A stretch of DNA of 32,286 nt from Nitrospiria bacterium (GTDB lineage: Bacteria > Nitrospirota > Nitrospiria > DASWJH01): positions 1 through 32,286 of the forward strand of contig DASWJH010000019.1 of the NCBI GenBank assembly GCA_036397255.1, given 5' to 3'. Position numbers and translations under genes: made by a program. A model generated the notes under the pieces. It made no database searches, was not told the DNA's origin, and saw only the letters and a list, made by a program, of their open reading frames with translations. Positions 8,468 to 16,266 of the stretch are shown here, in pieces. Each line of letters begins with the position of its first letter. Position 1 is the stretch's first letter.

Positions 8468-9714
8468 AATGGTTTATTGGGGTCTTTTCTCTAATTGTTT
8501 TTTTTCTCCCTACAAGCAAGGTTTGTTCCGAGGTCGTCCAATTTCAGCAAATCTCTTTTACCACTTTGTGTGAGAACTTCCAGCCTTCCATCAGTGGAAA
8601 TGGAAAAAAAGTAGTTTTTCTTTCCGACTGTGACATTGTGTTGGGGTCTAACATTGACCAAAATTATGAGGTTTTTCTTTATGATTTGGATAAAAAGACT
8701 TTTTATCAGATCACAAAAACGGAAGGGCAGGGAAAAAATAACCAACCCAGCATCAATTATGATGGGAATTATGTAACTTTTAGGTCTTCCGCTGATCTTG
8801 TGCCAGAAAAAAATGCGGATGGAAACTCTGAGATTTTCCTGTATCACACAAACACTCATCATTTGGATCAAATCACCCATTCCATTTCTCCTTCAATCAA
8901 TAGTCATCCTATTATCAGTAAGAATGCCCGTTTTTTAGTTTTTCTCTCCTCCTCTAAATTAGGAGGCGAAGAGGAAGATCCTGAAAGCCCCCAAGTATTT
9001 ATCTATGAACGGGAGAGAAAAAGTTTTTCCCCATTAACCAACCCGGTTCTTTCTCCTTCCTTTGGGTCCCTAAAGAATCATCGTGAAACCCATCGGGTAG
9101 GGTTAAGCAAAGACGGGACAAAAGTTCTCATTGCGACTTCATTCCCCCATACCCAAGATGAGCCCTTAAAGAGGAGCAGGTTAAGTTTAACGTTATATGA
9201 TTTGAATACGAAAGAGGCCTTTTCAATAAACCCGCCTGAAAACTTGGGGAACTTTGGGCATATTCATTTCCCTCCCTCTTTGAACGGAGATGGGTCAAGG
9301 GGCGTTTTCCTGGTCAATCAGGGTCAACCCGTTTTGGATGAAAAGAAAGGAGGGGACCAAAAATTGTTTCTGGTTGAGATCGGCTCCTCAAAATGGGCCT
9401 CTTTGATTGAACCAAAGAATTGTCGTATCCATAACCCCAACCTTTCTGGGGATGGGAGCAAAGTCGGATTTTCATCCGATTGCGATTTTTTGGGGGAAAA
9501 TGAAGATTCCGGGCATCCCAATATGGAAATTTTCACCTTTAATACGAGAACCAAAAAGATAAGGCAGGTAACCCACACCATCCGGGATTTTAACCATACG
9601 CCATCCATGGATGACTCGGGTTCCAGAATGGCTTTCGGGTCCGACCGTGATATCCATGAGGGAAGTAACCTGGATGAAAATTCTGAAATCTTTATCGCCG
9701 TTTTTAATCCCTAA
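8464..9714 (+). CDS. Exported TolB/PD40-type seven-blade propeller protein
   Basis: This 416-residue protein has a signal peptide (1-22). Seven PD40-like repeats of the type P-S-[IL]-S-x-[DN]-G-x-x-V-x-F-x-S can be counted: QPSISGNGKKVVFLSD, QPSINYDGNYVTFRSS, HPIISKNARFLVFLSS, then versions with LSKDGTKVLIATS, LNGDGSRGVFLVN, LSGDGSKVGFSSD and MDDSGSRMAFGSD. This predicts a closed seven-blade propeller filling the whole mature protein. The family includes TolB, but no TolB N-terminal domain or pal/tolA context is present. No haem motif is visible. It overlaps the dihaem gene by 4 nt and is probably a binding or docking partner. Confidence 0.85.
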   Translation: MKWFIGVFSLIVFFLPTSKVCSEVVQFQQISFTTLCENFQPSISGNGKKVVFLSDCDIVLGSNIDQNYEVFLYDLDKKTFYQITKTEGQGKNNQPSINYDGNYVTFRSSADLVPEKNADGNSEIFLYHTNTHHLDQITHSISPSINSHPIISKNARFLVFLSSSKLGGEEEDPESPQVFIYERERKSFSPLTNPVLSPSFGSLKNHRETHRVGLSKDGTKVLIATSFPHTQDEPLKRSRLSLTLYDLNTKEAFSINPPENLGNFGHIHFPPSLNGDGSRGVFLVNQGQPVLDEKKGGDQKLFLVEIGSSKWASLIEPKNCRIHNPNLSGDGSKVGFSSDCDFLGENEDSGHPNMEIFTFNTRTKKIRQVTHTIRDFNHTPSMDDSGSRMAFGSDRDIHEGSNLDENSEIFIAVFNP

Positions 9715-9746
9715 ACAACAGTGGATTGGGTTTTAAAAAACCTTTA

Positions 9747-11069
9747 ATGAGCTATTCCGTTAAATCAAAAGAAGTATTAATCCTAACCTTTCTTGCGGCC
9801 TTTGTGGGGATTTCGGGGAGTTTTCATTTTTTGGCAGAGGCCAAGTCCGGATCTGAACGGGGAACCGGATTGGGGGCCTCCCAAATTGTGTTTGACCCCC
9901 AAAATCCCAAGAACATTTATGTATCCAGTACGTTTTACGGGGTCTATACAAGTAAAGATGAAGGGAAGACATGGGAACAGAAAATGAGGGGAATGGGAGC
10001 ATCTGATTATTACACCATTGCGGTTTATCCAAAAGATCCCCGAATTTTATTGATTGGGGCTGCAGGTGGTGGAATTTATAAAAGCAAGGATAGTGCCGAC
10101 ACCTGGGAGCCCGCAAACAATGGCCTAACGGATACGTCGGTCTATGATATTGTATTTGATCCGGTGGATTCCTCCATTGTGTATGCCCTTACCCTTCGGG
10201 AGATTTTTGTCAGTCAGAATCTGGGAAACTCGTGGGCCCCACTGTTCATAGAAAACCCCCGGGTAATGGACCCTACGTTTCATCGCCGCTTATTGATATA
10301 CCCCGGGAAAACCCGGCGTTTTGTGGTTGGGACCGGGGAGCATGGATACCAAAGGATGGAAGGGGGTAAAAAATGGGAATTGTTCGGGGATGACCTGAGC
10401 GGTTTAAGGGTGACTGCTTTCGGATCTTCTGCTTCTTTTAAAGAATTGTATATGGGAGCAAGACGGGGAGAAGGTTTATACCTTAGCAGGGATGGGGGAA
10501 AATCATGGGGTTTGATAGGGGACGGGTTAAAAGAGGTCTGGGTGAACCGCATTGCAGTTGACCCCTTTGACCCTCATATCATCTATCTGGCAACCAATAA
10601 TAAGGGAATGTTAAAAAGCAGTGATGAAGGGAAAACCTGGAAATCGATTAACAATGGGCTATCAGAGATCGGTGTTAAAGCTCTTGGCGTTCATCCAGAG
10701 ATAAAAGGATTTTTAATTATTGCCACCTATAATCAAGGGATTTTTACATCAGAAAATCAAGGGAAAAACTGGACCCATCGAAAGGTTCCCGGATTCCCTA
10801 CCTGGGATCAGTTGAGGGGATCTTTAACCCGAAACCCCCCGTCTAAAGAGGTACCCCCTCCACCCACTTCTTTTTCCAAATGTCAAACTTGCCACGCATG
10901 GACGGATCCCATTTTAAACGGGCAAAAAAATCAAACCTTTTGGCGGACTTTTCCTTCCAGGCGGGATTGGACTGCGACCCTGGAGCGAATGAAAACCACG
11001 GCCCAGCTGTCGGCCTCTGAAGAAATTGAGATTTTGGACTATTTGAATACGTATTATGGTTTGAAATAA
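9747..11069 (+). CDS. Propeller-cytochrome fusion A (BNR propeller plus C-terminal haem c)
   Basis: ATG 9747 gives 440 residues and a normal signal peptide (about 1-33); an in-frame TTG at 9726 is also possible, and neither has a strong ribosome-binding site. Residues about 40-360 contain six Asp-box motifs (SKDEGKTW, SKDSADTW, SQNLGNSW, SRDGGKSW, SSDEGKTW, SENQGKNW), as in sortilin- or YCF48-type propellers. A proline-rich linker leads to a 62-residue cytochrome domain with CQTCH (379-383), the shared HAWTDPIL stretch, RRDWTATLERM and a closing EIEILDYLNTYYG helix. The Met in ERM is a candidate sixth haem ligand. It is full-length homologous to the genes at 12516 and 13880. Confidence 0.87.
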   Translation: MSYSVKSKEVLILTFLAAFVGISGSFHFLAEAKSGSERGTGLGASQIVFDPQNPKNIYVSSTFYGVYTSKDEGKTWEQKMRGMGASDYYTIAVYPKDPRILLIGAAGGGIYKSKDSADTWEPANNGLTDTSVYDIVFDPVDSSIVYALTLREIFVSQNLGNSWAPLFIENPRVMDPTFHRRLLIYPGKTRRFVVGTGEHGYQRMEGGKKWELFGDDLSGLRVTAFGSSASFKELYMGARRGEGLYLSRDGGKSWGLIGDGLKEVWVNRIAVDPFDPHIIYLATNNKGMLKSSDEGKTWKSINNGLSEIGVKALGVHPEIKGFLIIATYNQGIFTSENQGKNWTHRKVPGFPTWDQLRGSLTRNPPSKEVPPPPTSFSKCQTCHAWTDPILNGQKNQTFWRTFPSRRDWTATLERMKTTAQLSASEEIEILDYLNTYYGLK

Positions 11070-11166
11070 ACGTTTTTTTTTGAAATTTCCAATAATTCGG
11101 TGGAAGTTTTTATGAAAAAACCGGAGTCAAAAAATCTTTATAGAACTATTTTGTTTTCACAATGTA

Positions 11167-11195
11167 TTGACTTACCCCCTTTTGGTTTTTATATT
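11167..11195 (+). promoter_or_regulatory. Strong-looking sigma70-type promoter
   Basis: TTGACT (11167-11172), a 17-bp spacer and TATATT (11190-11195) form a good promoter in the gap after fusion A. The expected start of transcription (about 11202) falls at the ATG of the FG-GAP gene, which would make the message leaderless. The TTG of the -35 box is also an in-frame alternative start codon. Confidence 0.5.
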
Positions 11196-11202
11196 TAGAG
11201 CC

Positions 11203-12519
11203 ATGGGATGGCTTAAGAAATACAATCATTGCTCTGTTTATTTCCTCCTTTTTTCGGTTTTTTTCTTTACAAACGTTACTTTAAGCTGGGGATATCCACT
11301 TTGGGAGAAGAACCGGTCGGATATGCCAGTTTTTAAAGACAAAAGATGTTTTCCGACCAATCTAGTTGCAACGGATCTCAATGGGGATGGATTAGCGGAT
11401 TTGGCGGTTACAGGGTTTTGTAATCGGTTTGCGGTTTTTTTCTCTGATCCCAAAAATCCGGGAAATTTTAAACCCCCAAAAGAAATTAAGGTTCCCACAT
11501 CGGCCATCGGAATGGCCGTATTTCATTCGGAGGGAAGCCGATTTCCGTTTATTGTCGTTTCCAATTGTGCCAATCCTGATTCAATCCCTCAAAAACCACT
11601 TCTCCATATCGTATCGATGGAAACCTTTAAAGTAATTAATACCATGCCATCGGGAGGAAAGGCCCCTGATGATATTGCCATTGCAGATTTTAACGGAGAT
11701 GGATTGAACGATTTTGCCGTGGGCCATTGGAAAGAAGGCGTCCTATCAGTTTTATTAGGGAAAAAAAAGGGAGGAGGGTTTATCTCTCCCCAAAAAAACT
11801 CTCCCCAATATATATCTATCGGGGATGAGCATTGGCAAGTGGAAGCTCGGGATTTTGATAATGACCAGAAAATGGATATTGCTTCAGTGGTATGGACTTT
11901 TAAAAACGGGGAGGCTAGAAAAGCCGATCTTTTAATCCTCCCTGGTAATGGGAAGGGAGGGTTTTCGTCTTCCCGTGCTAAAACCTTTCCATTGGATCGT
12001 GAGGCCAGATCTTTTTCGGTTGCCGATTTCGACCGTGATGGGTTTGAAGACATTGCGGTGGCCAATCCCGGGTCCGGTTTAAAAGGGGATGGTAGCATCT
12101 CCTTCCTTTTTGGAAAGAAAGGTGGACATTTTGATCACCGTTTATTTCCTCCCCTTGCTCGTAAAGAATCGGACATAGGGGGAGCCACCGGAGGTCTCTT
12201 GGCTCCACAAGGGATTGCCACCGCTGACCTGGACGGGGATGGGGCCTTTGACCTTGTTACGGCAAGCCGGCCGGTGAATCAGAACGGGCGGGTAATTATT
12301 TTGTACAACAACGGAAAGGGGGATTTTTCTTTTGCCAGATCCCAGATTCTCCAACTTGGACGAAAGGAAATTGTTTCCAATTTAAGTTTTGAACCTTTAA
12401 TTATCACCGATCTTAACCAAGATGGCGCTCCTGATATTGCCGTAGCGAACACCAATGCCAATACCGTTTCCATTTTTTTTAATCCTTTGGTTAAAAAAGA
12501 AGAAGGTATCAACCGTTGA
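11203..12519 (+). CDS. Exported FG-GAP/VCBS repeat protein
   Basis: I prefer ATG 11203 (438 residues); an in-frame TTG at 11167 lies in a promoter-like element. A signal peptide covers about residues 1-30. At least six calcium-binding FG-GAP loops of the D-x-[ND]-x-DG-x-x-D type are visible: DLNGDGLADLAV, DFNGDGLNDFAV, DFDNDQKMDIAS, DFDRDGFEDIAV, DLDGDGAFDLVT and DLNQDGAPDIAV. They are regularly spaced, as expected for an integrin-alpha-like propeller. There is no haem motif. It sits between propeller-cytochrome copies A and B and overlaps B by 4 nt. The probable role is a calcium-stabilised extracellular binding scaffold. Confidence 0.87.
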   Translation: MGWLKKYNHCSVYFLLFSVFFFTNVTLSWGYPLWEKNRSDMPVFKDKRCFPTNLVATDLNGDGLADLAVTGFCNRFAVFFSDPKNPGNFKPPKEIKVPTSAIGMAVFHSEGSRFPFIVVSNCANPDSIPQKPLLHIVSMETFKVINTMPSGGKAPDDIAIADFNGDGLNDFAVGHWKEGVLSVLLGKKKGGGFISPQKNSPQYISIGDEHWQVEARDFDNDQKMDIASVVWTFKNGEARKADLLILPGNGKGGFSSSRAKTFPLDREARSFSVADFDRDGFEDIAVANPGSGLKGDGSISFLFGKKGGHFDHRLFPPLARKESDIGGATGGLLAPQGIATADLDGDGAFDLVTASRPVNQNGRVIILYNNGKGDFSFARSQILQLGRKEIVSNLSFEPLIITDLNQDGAPDIAVANTNANTVSIFFNPLVKKEEGINR

Positions 12520-13883
12520 AAAAAATTTCCTCAAAAAAAATGGTGGTTTTATTGAGTGTGTTTTTAATCTTGGTGGTGGTTAGCCTATTAATTTTAGTGG
12601 GTCTTCCCGGATTTACATCCATTCTCGAACCATTACGGGCCGCCCTTCATCGAAGGATGGCCAGGGAGCCCCTTCAGATTTCTCAAATCGTTATCAATTA
12701 TAAAAATCCAGAAATTGTTTACGCATCCAGCCATTTTTATGGGATGTGGAAAAGTACTGACGGGGGAAAAACATGGAAGCTGGCTATTAATGGGCTTGGA
12801 ACTTCAGATGTCTATTCAATGGCCATTCATCCCCGAAAGCCCGAAATTCTTTTTGCTGCCACGCCGGGTGGGGGGATTTATCGAAGTGCGGATAGCGGAT
12901 CCAATTGGGTGGAGGTCAGTGAGGGACTGACGGATACCCATATGGAAGACGTGGTTTTTGATCCCATTGATCCCGATATCATGTATGCAGCCACTCTGAG
13001 AGAGGTCTTTAAAAGTGAAAACGGGGGTTTGTCGTGGAAACCGGCTTTTAAGAAAAACCGGAAAGTCGCCCCCGAATTCTATGTTCGAAATCTCCTTGTA
13101 TTGCGCTCTTCTCCTTCGGCGAAATCCGTATTTTTAATGGGGACACCTAATGGAGGTTACAGAAGGATAGAGGGAGGCTCCGAATGGGAGCCGCTTAGGG
13201 AAAAGGTGGATGGGGCTAAATTGACGGCTTTTGCATATGACCCAAGAATAAAGACATTGTATGGAGGGGCGATTTCGGGAAAAGGGATTTATAAAAGCAC
13301 AGATGAAGGAAATTCATGGAACCTGATGGAAACTCCTCCCATGCGCTGGGTTCATCGCATCGTATTAAATCCCCGTAATCCCATGAACATTTTCATTGGG
13401 ACCCGCGCAAAGGGTGTATTTAGAAGTTCCGATGGGGGGCGGACCTGGGAGGAAAAGAATAACGGTCTTACCCATAATGTGATAAAGGGTCTTGCCATTG
13501 ACCCGACCAACCCATTGAAGCTCTATGCAGGAACCCCAGGTATGATTGCCACCTCCAAGGATGGGGGAGAGTCCTGGCGTCTTGTCCAAATGGACCCACC
13601 CAGTTATCATGCAGTGGTGAGTTTCCTGATCCCTATTCAAAAAGCTTCACAAAATATACCTTCCCCTCCGCTGGTTTGGAAAGAAAAATGTAATGAATGT
13701 CATGGTTGGACTGATCCCGTCCTGAATTATTATCCCACCTCTTATTGGAGAATTTCTCCAACCCCCCGTGATTGGAAAGAGACCATGGACCGGATGGCTG
13801 GTAAGGGAAGAAATCCCATGACACCGGAAGAAAAAGCCTCCATTTATGGTTACCTCAATAATTTCTTTGGTCCAAGATCGTGA
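12516..13883 (+). CDS. Propeller-cytochrome fusion B
   Basis: TTG 12516 overlaps the upstream stop (TTGA) and has AGAAGG about 9 nt before it; ATG 12540 is the alternative. The 455 residues start with a long hydrophobic segment (about 10-32) without an obvious cleavage site, so it may be a membrane anchor rather than a cleaved signal. Six Asp boxes follow (STDGGKTW, SADSGSNW, SENGGLSW, STDEGNSW, SSDGGRTW, SKDGGESW). A proline-containing linker precedes the C-terminal cytochrome: CNECH (392-396), HGWTDPVL, PTPRDWKETMDRM and a final helix. It is homologous to copies A and C along its length. It overlaps copy C by 4 nt. Confidence 0.87.
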   Translation: MKKISSKKMVVLLSVFLILVVVSLLILVGLPGFTSILEPLRAALHRRMAREPLQISQIVINYKNPEIVYASSHFYGMWKSTDGGKTWKLAINGLGTSDVYSMAIHPRKPEILFAATPGGGIYRSADSGSNWVEVSEGLTDTHMEDVVFDPIDPDIMYAATLREVFKSENGGLSWKPAFKKNRKVAPEFYVRNLLVLRSSPSAKSVFLMGTPNGGYRRIEGGSEWEPLREKVDGAKLTAFAYDPRIKTLYGGAISGKGIYKSTDEGNSWNLMETPPMRWVHRIVLNPRNPMNIFIGTRAKGVFRSSDGGRTWEEKNNGLTHNVIKGLAIDPTNPLKLYAGTPGMIATSKDGGESWRLVQMDPPSYHAVVSFLIPIQKASQNIPSPPLVWKEKCNECHGWTDPVLNYYPTSYWRISPTPRDWKETMDRMAGKGRNPMTPEEKASIYGYLNNFFGPRS

Positions 13884-15202
13884 AGATATTCTATGCTGCC
13901 TGGCTGGTCTGTTCAATAGTGGTATTTTCTATTGTAGCGGCCGAAGAAAAAAAGGAAATTCTGCCTTTTATTCATAACAGTGGCATTATTGTCCATCCTG
14001 AAAATTCGTCGGTTGTGTATGCATCGTTTTGGATTTATGGGGTATACAAGAGTACCGATTTTGGACAGACCTGGACCTCCATGAACCGAGGGTTTAAAAA
14101 TCCAAGTGTATATACAATGAAAATGGACCCTCTCAACCCAGAGGTTTTAATGGCGGGAACCCATGCAGGCGGAATTTATAGGACCAATAACGGGGGGAAG
14201 AGTTGGTTTGAAATTAACACCGGACTTACCAATACAACCATTTTGGATTTGGTGTTTGATCTTAAAGACTCAAAACGGATCTATGCTTTGACCAGCCTTG
14301 GACTTTTCTTGAGTGAAAATGGAGGGGACCAATGGGGTTTGCTTCCGGGGGGCATCCCCGGCCCGGTCCCCGATCAGCAAATGACCCTTTTAATGGTTCC
14401 TCCAAATAGATCCCGGCCCGGGTTTCTTTTGCTTCAGAATGGAGGGAATCTTTTTCGAAGGCAGGGAGATTTTTCGTTGGAAAAGGGTTTCTCTTCTTTT
14501 TGGTCCAAACCTTTACTGAAAGAGGTTACGCGAGTTAGAGCCCTGCCTTTGGCCTACGATTCAAAAACTGGTACCCTTTATTCTGGAACACGAAAGGGTT
14601 TTATGAAGAGTTTAAATGATGGAAAAACATGGAATCCTCTTTCGCCGGAAATTACAAATGCCAATTGGCTTGTGGTCCACCCCAAAAAGCCCGAGTTTCT
14701 CTACCTTGGAACCGATGGGAAAGGGATGTTTAAAACGGTTGACGGGGGAAATCATTATCAAGCCATTAATAAGGGAATTGAGGGTCCAACCAGCAGGAAA
14801 ATCTTTGGGTTGGCCATCGACCCCAAAAATGGGGAACGCCTCTATGCAGCCTCTCATTCCATCGGCCTTTTTATAACCCAAAACGGAGGAGAGCGGTGGC
14901 GTTCCCCAAAGGATTTTCCAATTCCCGGCCTCTCTTATATTTCTGCCCAATCGAAGGAGTATGTGATCAAAGCAAAGACCCAGGCCCAGCCTCCTCCTCC
15001 GGATTTTAAGATTCATTGCAATGGGTGTCATGGGTGGACGGACCCGGCACTGGATTTTAAAAATAGGGCGGTTTGGCGGGCGGCCCCCACCCCAAGAGAT
15101 TGGAAAAACACAGTTGATCGAATGGGTACCCTTGCCGGTATTCAGGATCCCCAAAAAAAAGTGATTACCCTATACCTCAATACCCAATTTGGTATTCCTT
15201 AG
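13880..15202 (+). CDS. Propeller-cytochrome fusion C
   Basis: GTG 13880 overlaps the stop of copy B (GTGA), giving a 440-residue protein with a signal peptide (about 1-21). Asp boxes are recognisable at six positions but are more degenerate than in A and B (STDFGQTW, TNNGGKSW, SENGGDQW, SLNDGKTW, TVDGGNHY, TQNGGERW). The C-terminal 61 residues form the cytochrome domain: CNGCH (380-384), HGWTDPALD, PTPRDWKNTVDRM and ITLYLNTQFG. It is the last gene of the locus. Its stop lies 17 nt before the right inverted-repeat arm, and no clear terminator follows. Confidence 0.87.
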   Translation: MKIFYAAWLVCSIVVFSIVAAEEKKEILPFIHNSGIIVHPENSSVVYASFWIYGVYKSTDFGQTWTSMNRGFKNPSVYTMKMDPLNPEVLMAGTHAGGIYRTNNGGKSWFEINTGLTNTTILDLVFDLKDSKRIYALTSLGLFLSENGGDQWGLLPGGIPGPVPDQQMTLLMVPPNRSRPGFLLLQNGGNLFRRQGDFSLEKGFSSFWSKPLLKEVTRVRALPLAYDSKTGTLYSGTRKGFMKSLNDGKTWNPLSPEITNANWLVVHPKKPEFLYLGTDGKGMFKTVDGGNHYQAINKGIEGPTSRKIFGLAIDPKNGERLYAASHSIGLFITQNGGERWRSPKDFPIPGLSYISAQSKEYVIKAKTQAQPPPPDFKIHCNGCHGWTDPALDFKNRAVWRAAPTPRDWKNTVDRMGTLAGIQDPQKKVITLYLNTQFGIP

Positions 15203-15218
15203 GATGGTTTTTAAAAGA

Positions 15219-15358
15219 GGGTCTTCGTGAAATCGAGTGGGTAAAAATTGTTAAAAAGTGTTTAAGGTCCATACAGGGCAAGGGTCAAGTCAAAGTCATT
15301 CTGTGGTTGAAGCCTTTGAAGTATTAGAGGTTCCTGCAAAATCCAGTTCGTCATTCCC
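15219..15358 (-). repeat. Right arm of 140-bp inverted repeat
   Basis: This is the reverse complement of positions 1-140 at 138/140 bases. Its outer end (15358) adjoins the hairpin cluster and its inner end lies just after the last propeller-cytochrome gene. The two arms enclose about 15.1 kb. Confidence 0.95.
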
Positions 15359-15377
15359 GAATGTTTTTATCGGGCCC

Positions 15378-15391
15378 GCCTGCCGGCAGGC
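15378..15391. repeat. 14-bp perfect palindrome
   Basis: GCCTGCCGGCAGGC is a perfect palindrome, followed by a further CAGG. It is typical of GC-rich intergenic repeats and stands out in this AT-rich spacer. Confidence 0.8.
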
Positions 15392-15426
15392 AGGAATCCA
15401 AGATTCAAAAAATTAACACCTTCTGG

Positions 15427-15446
15427 ATTCCCGCTTTCGCGGGAAT
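15427..15446. repeat. dRS3-like hairpin repeat
   Basis: ATTCCCGC / GCGGGAAT forms an 8-bp stem with a TTTC loop, followed by GACGG. It fits the ATTCCC-N8-GGGAAT pattern described as dRS3 in Neisseria, and similar units are scattered in many environmental genomes. The GGGAATGACG end is shared with the outer ends of the 140-bp arms. Confidence 0.85.
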
Positions 15447-15489
15447 GACGGGAAGGGCCTGGATTTCCGCTTTCCCCTGCCTGCAAGTG

Positions 15490-15506
15490 CCCGCCGGACA
15501 GGCGGG
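15490..15506. repeat. GC-rich hairpin
   Basis: CCCGCC (15490-15495) pairs with GGCGGG (15501-15506) across a 5-nt loop. It is the third hairpin of the repeat island. It is followed by TAATGAC and an ACCCACTC motif that echoes the interior of the 140-bp arms. Confidence 0.75.
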
Positions 15507-15650
15507 TAATGACAAAATTTACCCACTCACTTCCAGGATGAGCCCAAAAATAATATAACTTTAAGGAGGGGCTTTGTCAAACCACAGGACCCAAAAAACT
15601 TTTTTTTTCAAAAGGTTATTTAAGTCTTGGGTTTTTAACCTTAAAATTTC

Positions 15651-15680
15651 TTGACAAAGGTAAGCAAAAAAGGTTACAAA
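15651..15680 (+). promoter_or_regulatory. Probable promoter of the BamC-like gene
   Basis: A perfect TTGACA (15651-15656) is followed after 18 bp by TACAAA (15675-15680). It lies about 70 bp upstream of the gene at 15751. Confidence 0.5.
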
Positions 15681-15750
15681 AATTTAAGATAATTCAAAAT
15701 TAAATGGTTAAAAGTTAGGGTGTTTTAATTTAAGGGAGGCTTCATTTAAA

Positions 15751-16224
15751 ATGAAAAGATTCAGTTGGCTACTTGCTTTTCTAATCATAACAATGGTTTC
15801 TCAAGGTTTTGTTTTCGGACAGGAAAAGGAACCGGTTGCTCCTATTCCTTTACCCTCAAAAGCCTATTCCGCCAAACTTCCTGTGATCTGGGAAAAAGTA
15901 ATGGAAACCCTGAAGAAAAATGATATTCCTATTGCCAGTAGCGATCAGGACGGTTGGAAAATCACCACTCAAACCAAGAGATACTTCCGAATTTTATCGG
16001 CAAATTTTCCGCCGATCCAAAAAGATTACAGGGATACCTATGTCCTAACCTTCCAAAAAAAAGAAGGTAATTCAACTGTCCTCCAAATAAACAGAAAATT
16101 TGAAGTCCATGATAAAAAATCCAACCAATGGGTGGAAGGGGATCCTAAAGTCGAAAAAGAGGGTTTAAGCGAAGAGGGGATCTTTCAAGAAGTGGAATTA
16201 CTCATTGCAGGAGTACCGAGTTAA
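15751..16224 (+). CDS. Small exported BamC-like protein
   Basis: This 157-residue protein has a signal peptide (about 1-24, ending FVFGQ). No lipobox cysteine is visible, so it is probably not a lipoprotein. The mature part has the layout of a BamC/NlpB-type helix-grip domain: a helix LPVIWEKVMETLKKNDIPI, a strand with DQDGWKITTQTK, then YVLTFQKKEGNSTVLQINRK and a C-terminal helix EEGIFQEVELLIAG. The match is at fold-pattern level only. A strong AGGGAGG ribosome-binding site lies about 12 nt before the ATG. The gene stands alone, outside the inverted repeat, and converges on rplQ with 42 bp between stops. Confidence 0.75.
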   Translation: MKRFSWLLAFLIITMVSQGFVFGQEKEPVAPIPLPSKAYSAKLPVIWEKVMETLKKNDIPIASSDQDGWKITTQTKRYFRILSANFPPIQKDYRDTYVLTFQKKEGNSTVLQINRKFEVHDKKSNQWVEGDPKVEKEGLSEEGIFQEVELLIAGVPS

Positions 16225-16266
16225 CAATGTTTTAATAGAACAGGCACAACAGATTTAAACAGGAAT

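Larger units (their letters stand above)
15203..15750. other. Repeat-rich intergenic island without genes
   Basis: This 548-bp stretch holds the right inverted-repeat arm (15219-15358), three GC-rich hairpins (15378-15506), a short echo of the arm interior (about 15512-15529) and an AT-rich promoter region for the next gene. A 65-codon open frame at 15361 is only a readthrough of the hairpins. A 9-bp inverted pair, CTTTGTCAA (15572-15580) and TTGACAAAG (15651-15659), encloses about 70 bp; the right half overlaps the -35 box. Confidence 0.8.

Noticed and set aside
15219-15530. Possible CRISPR array or insertion sequence
   Set aside because: The hairpins are unlike each other and not evenly spaced, and no transposase, integrase or cas gene is present.
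15361-15558. 65-codon open frame in the repeat island
   Set aside because: It translates the hairpin repeats (WIPAFAGMTG is the usual artefact of this repeat type), and it has no ribosome-binding site or domain.
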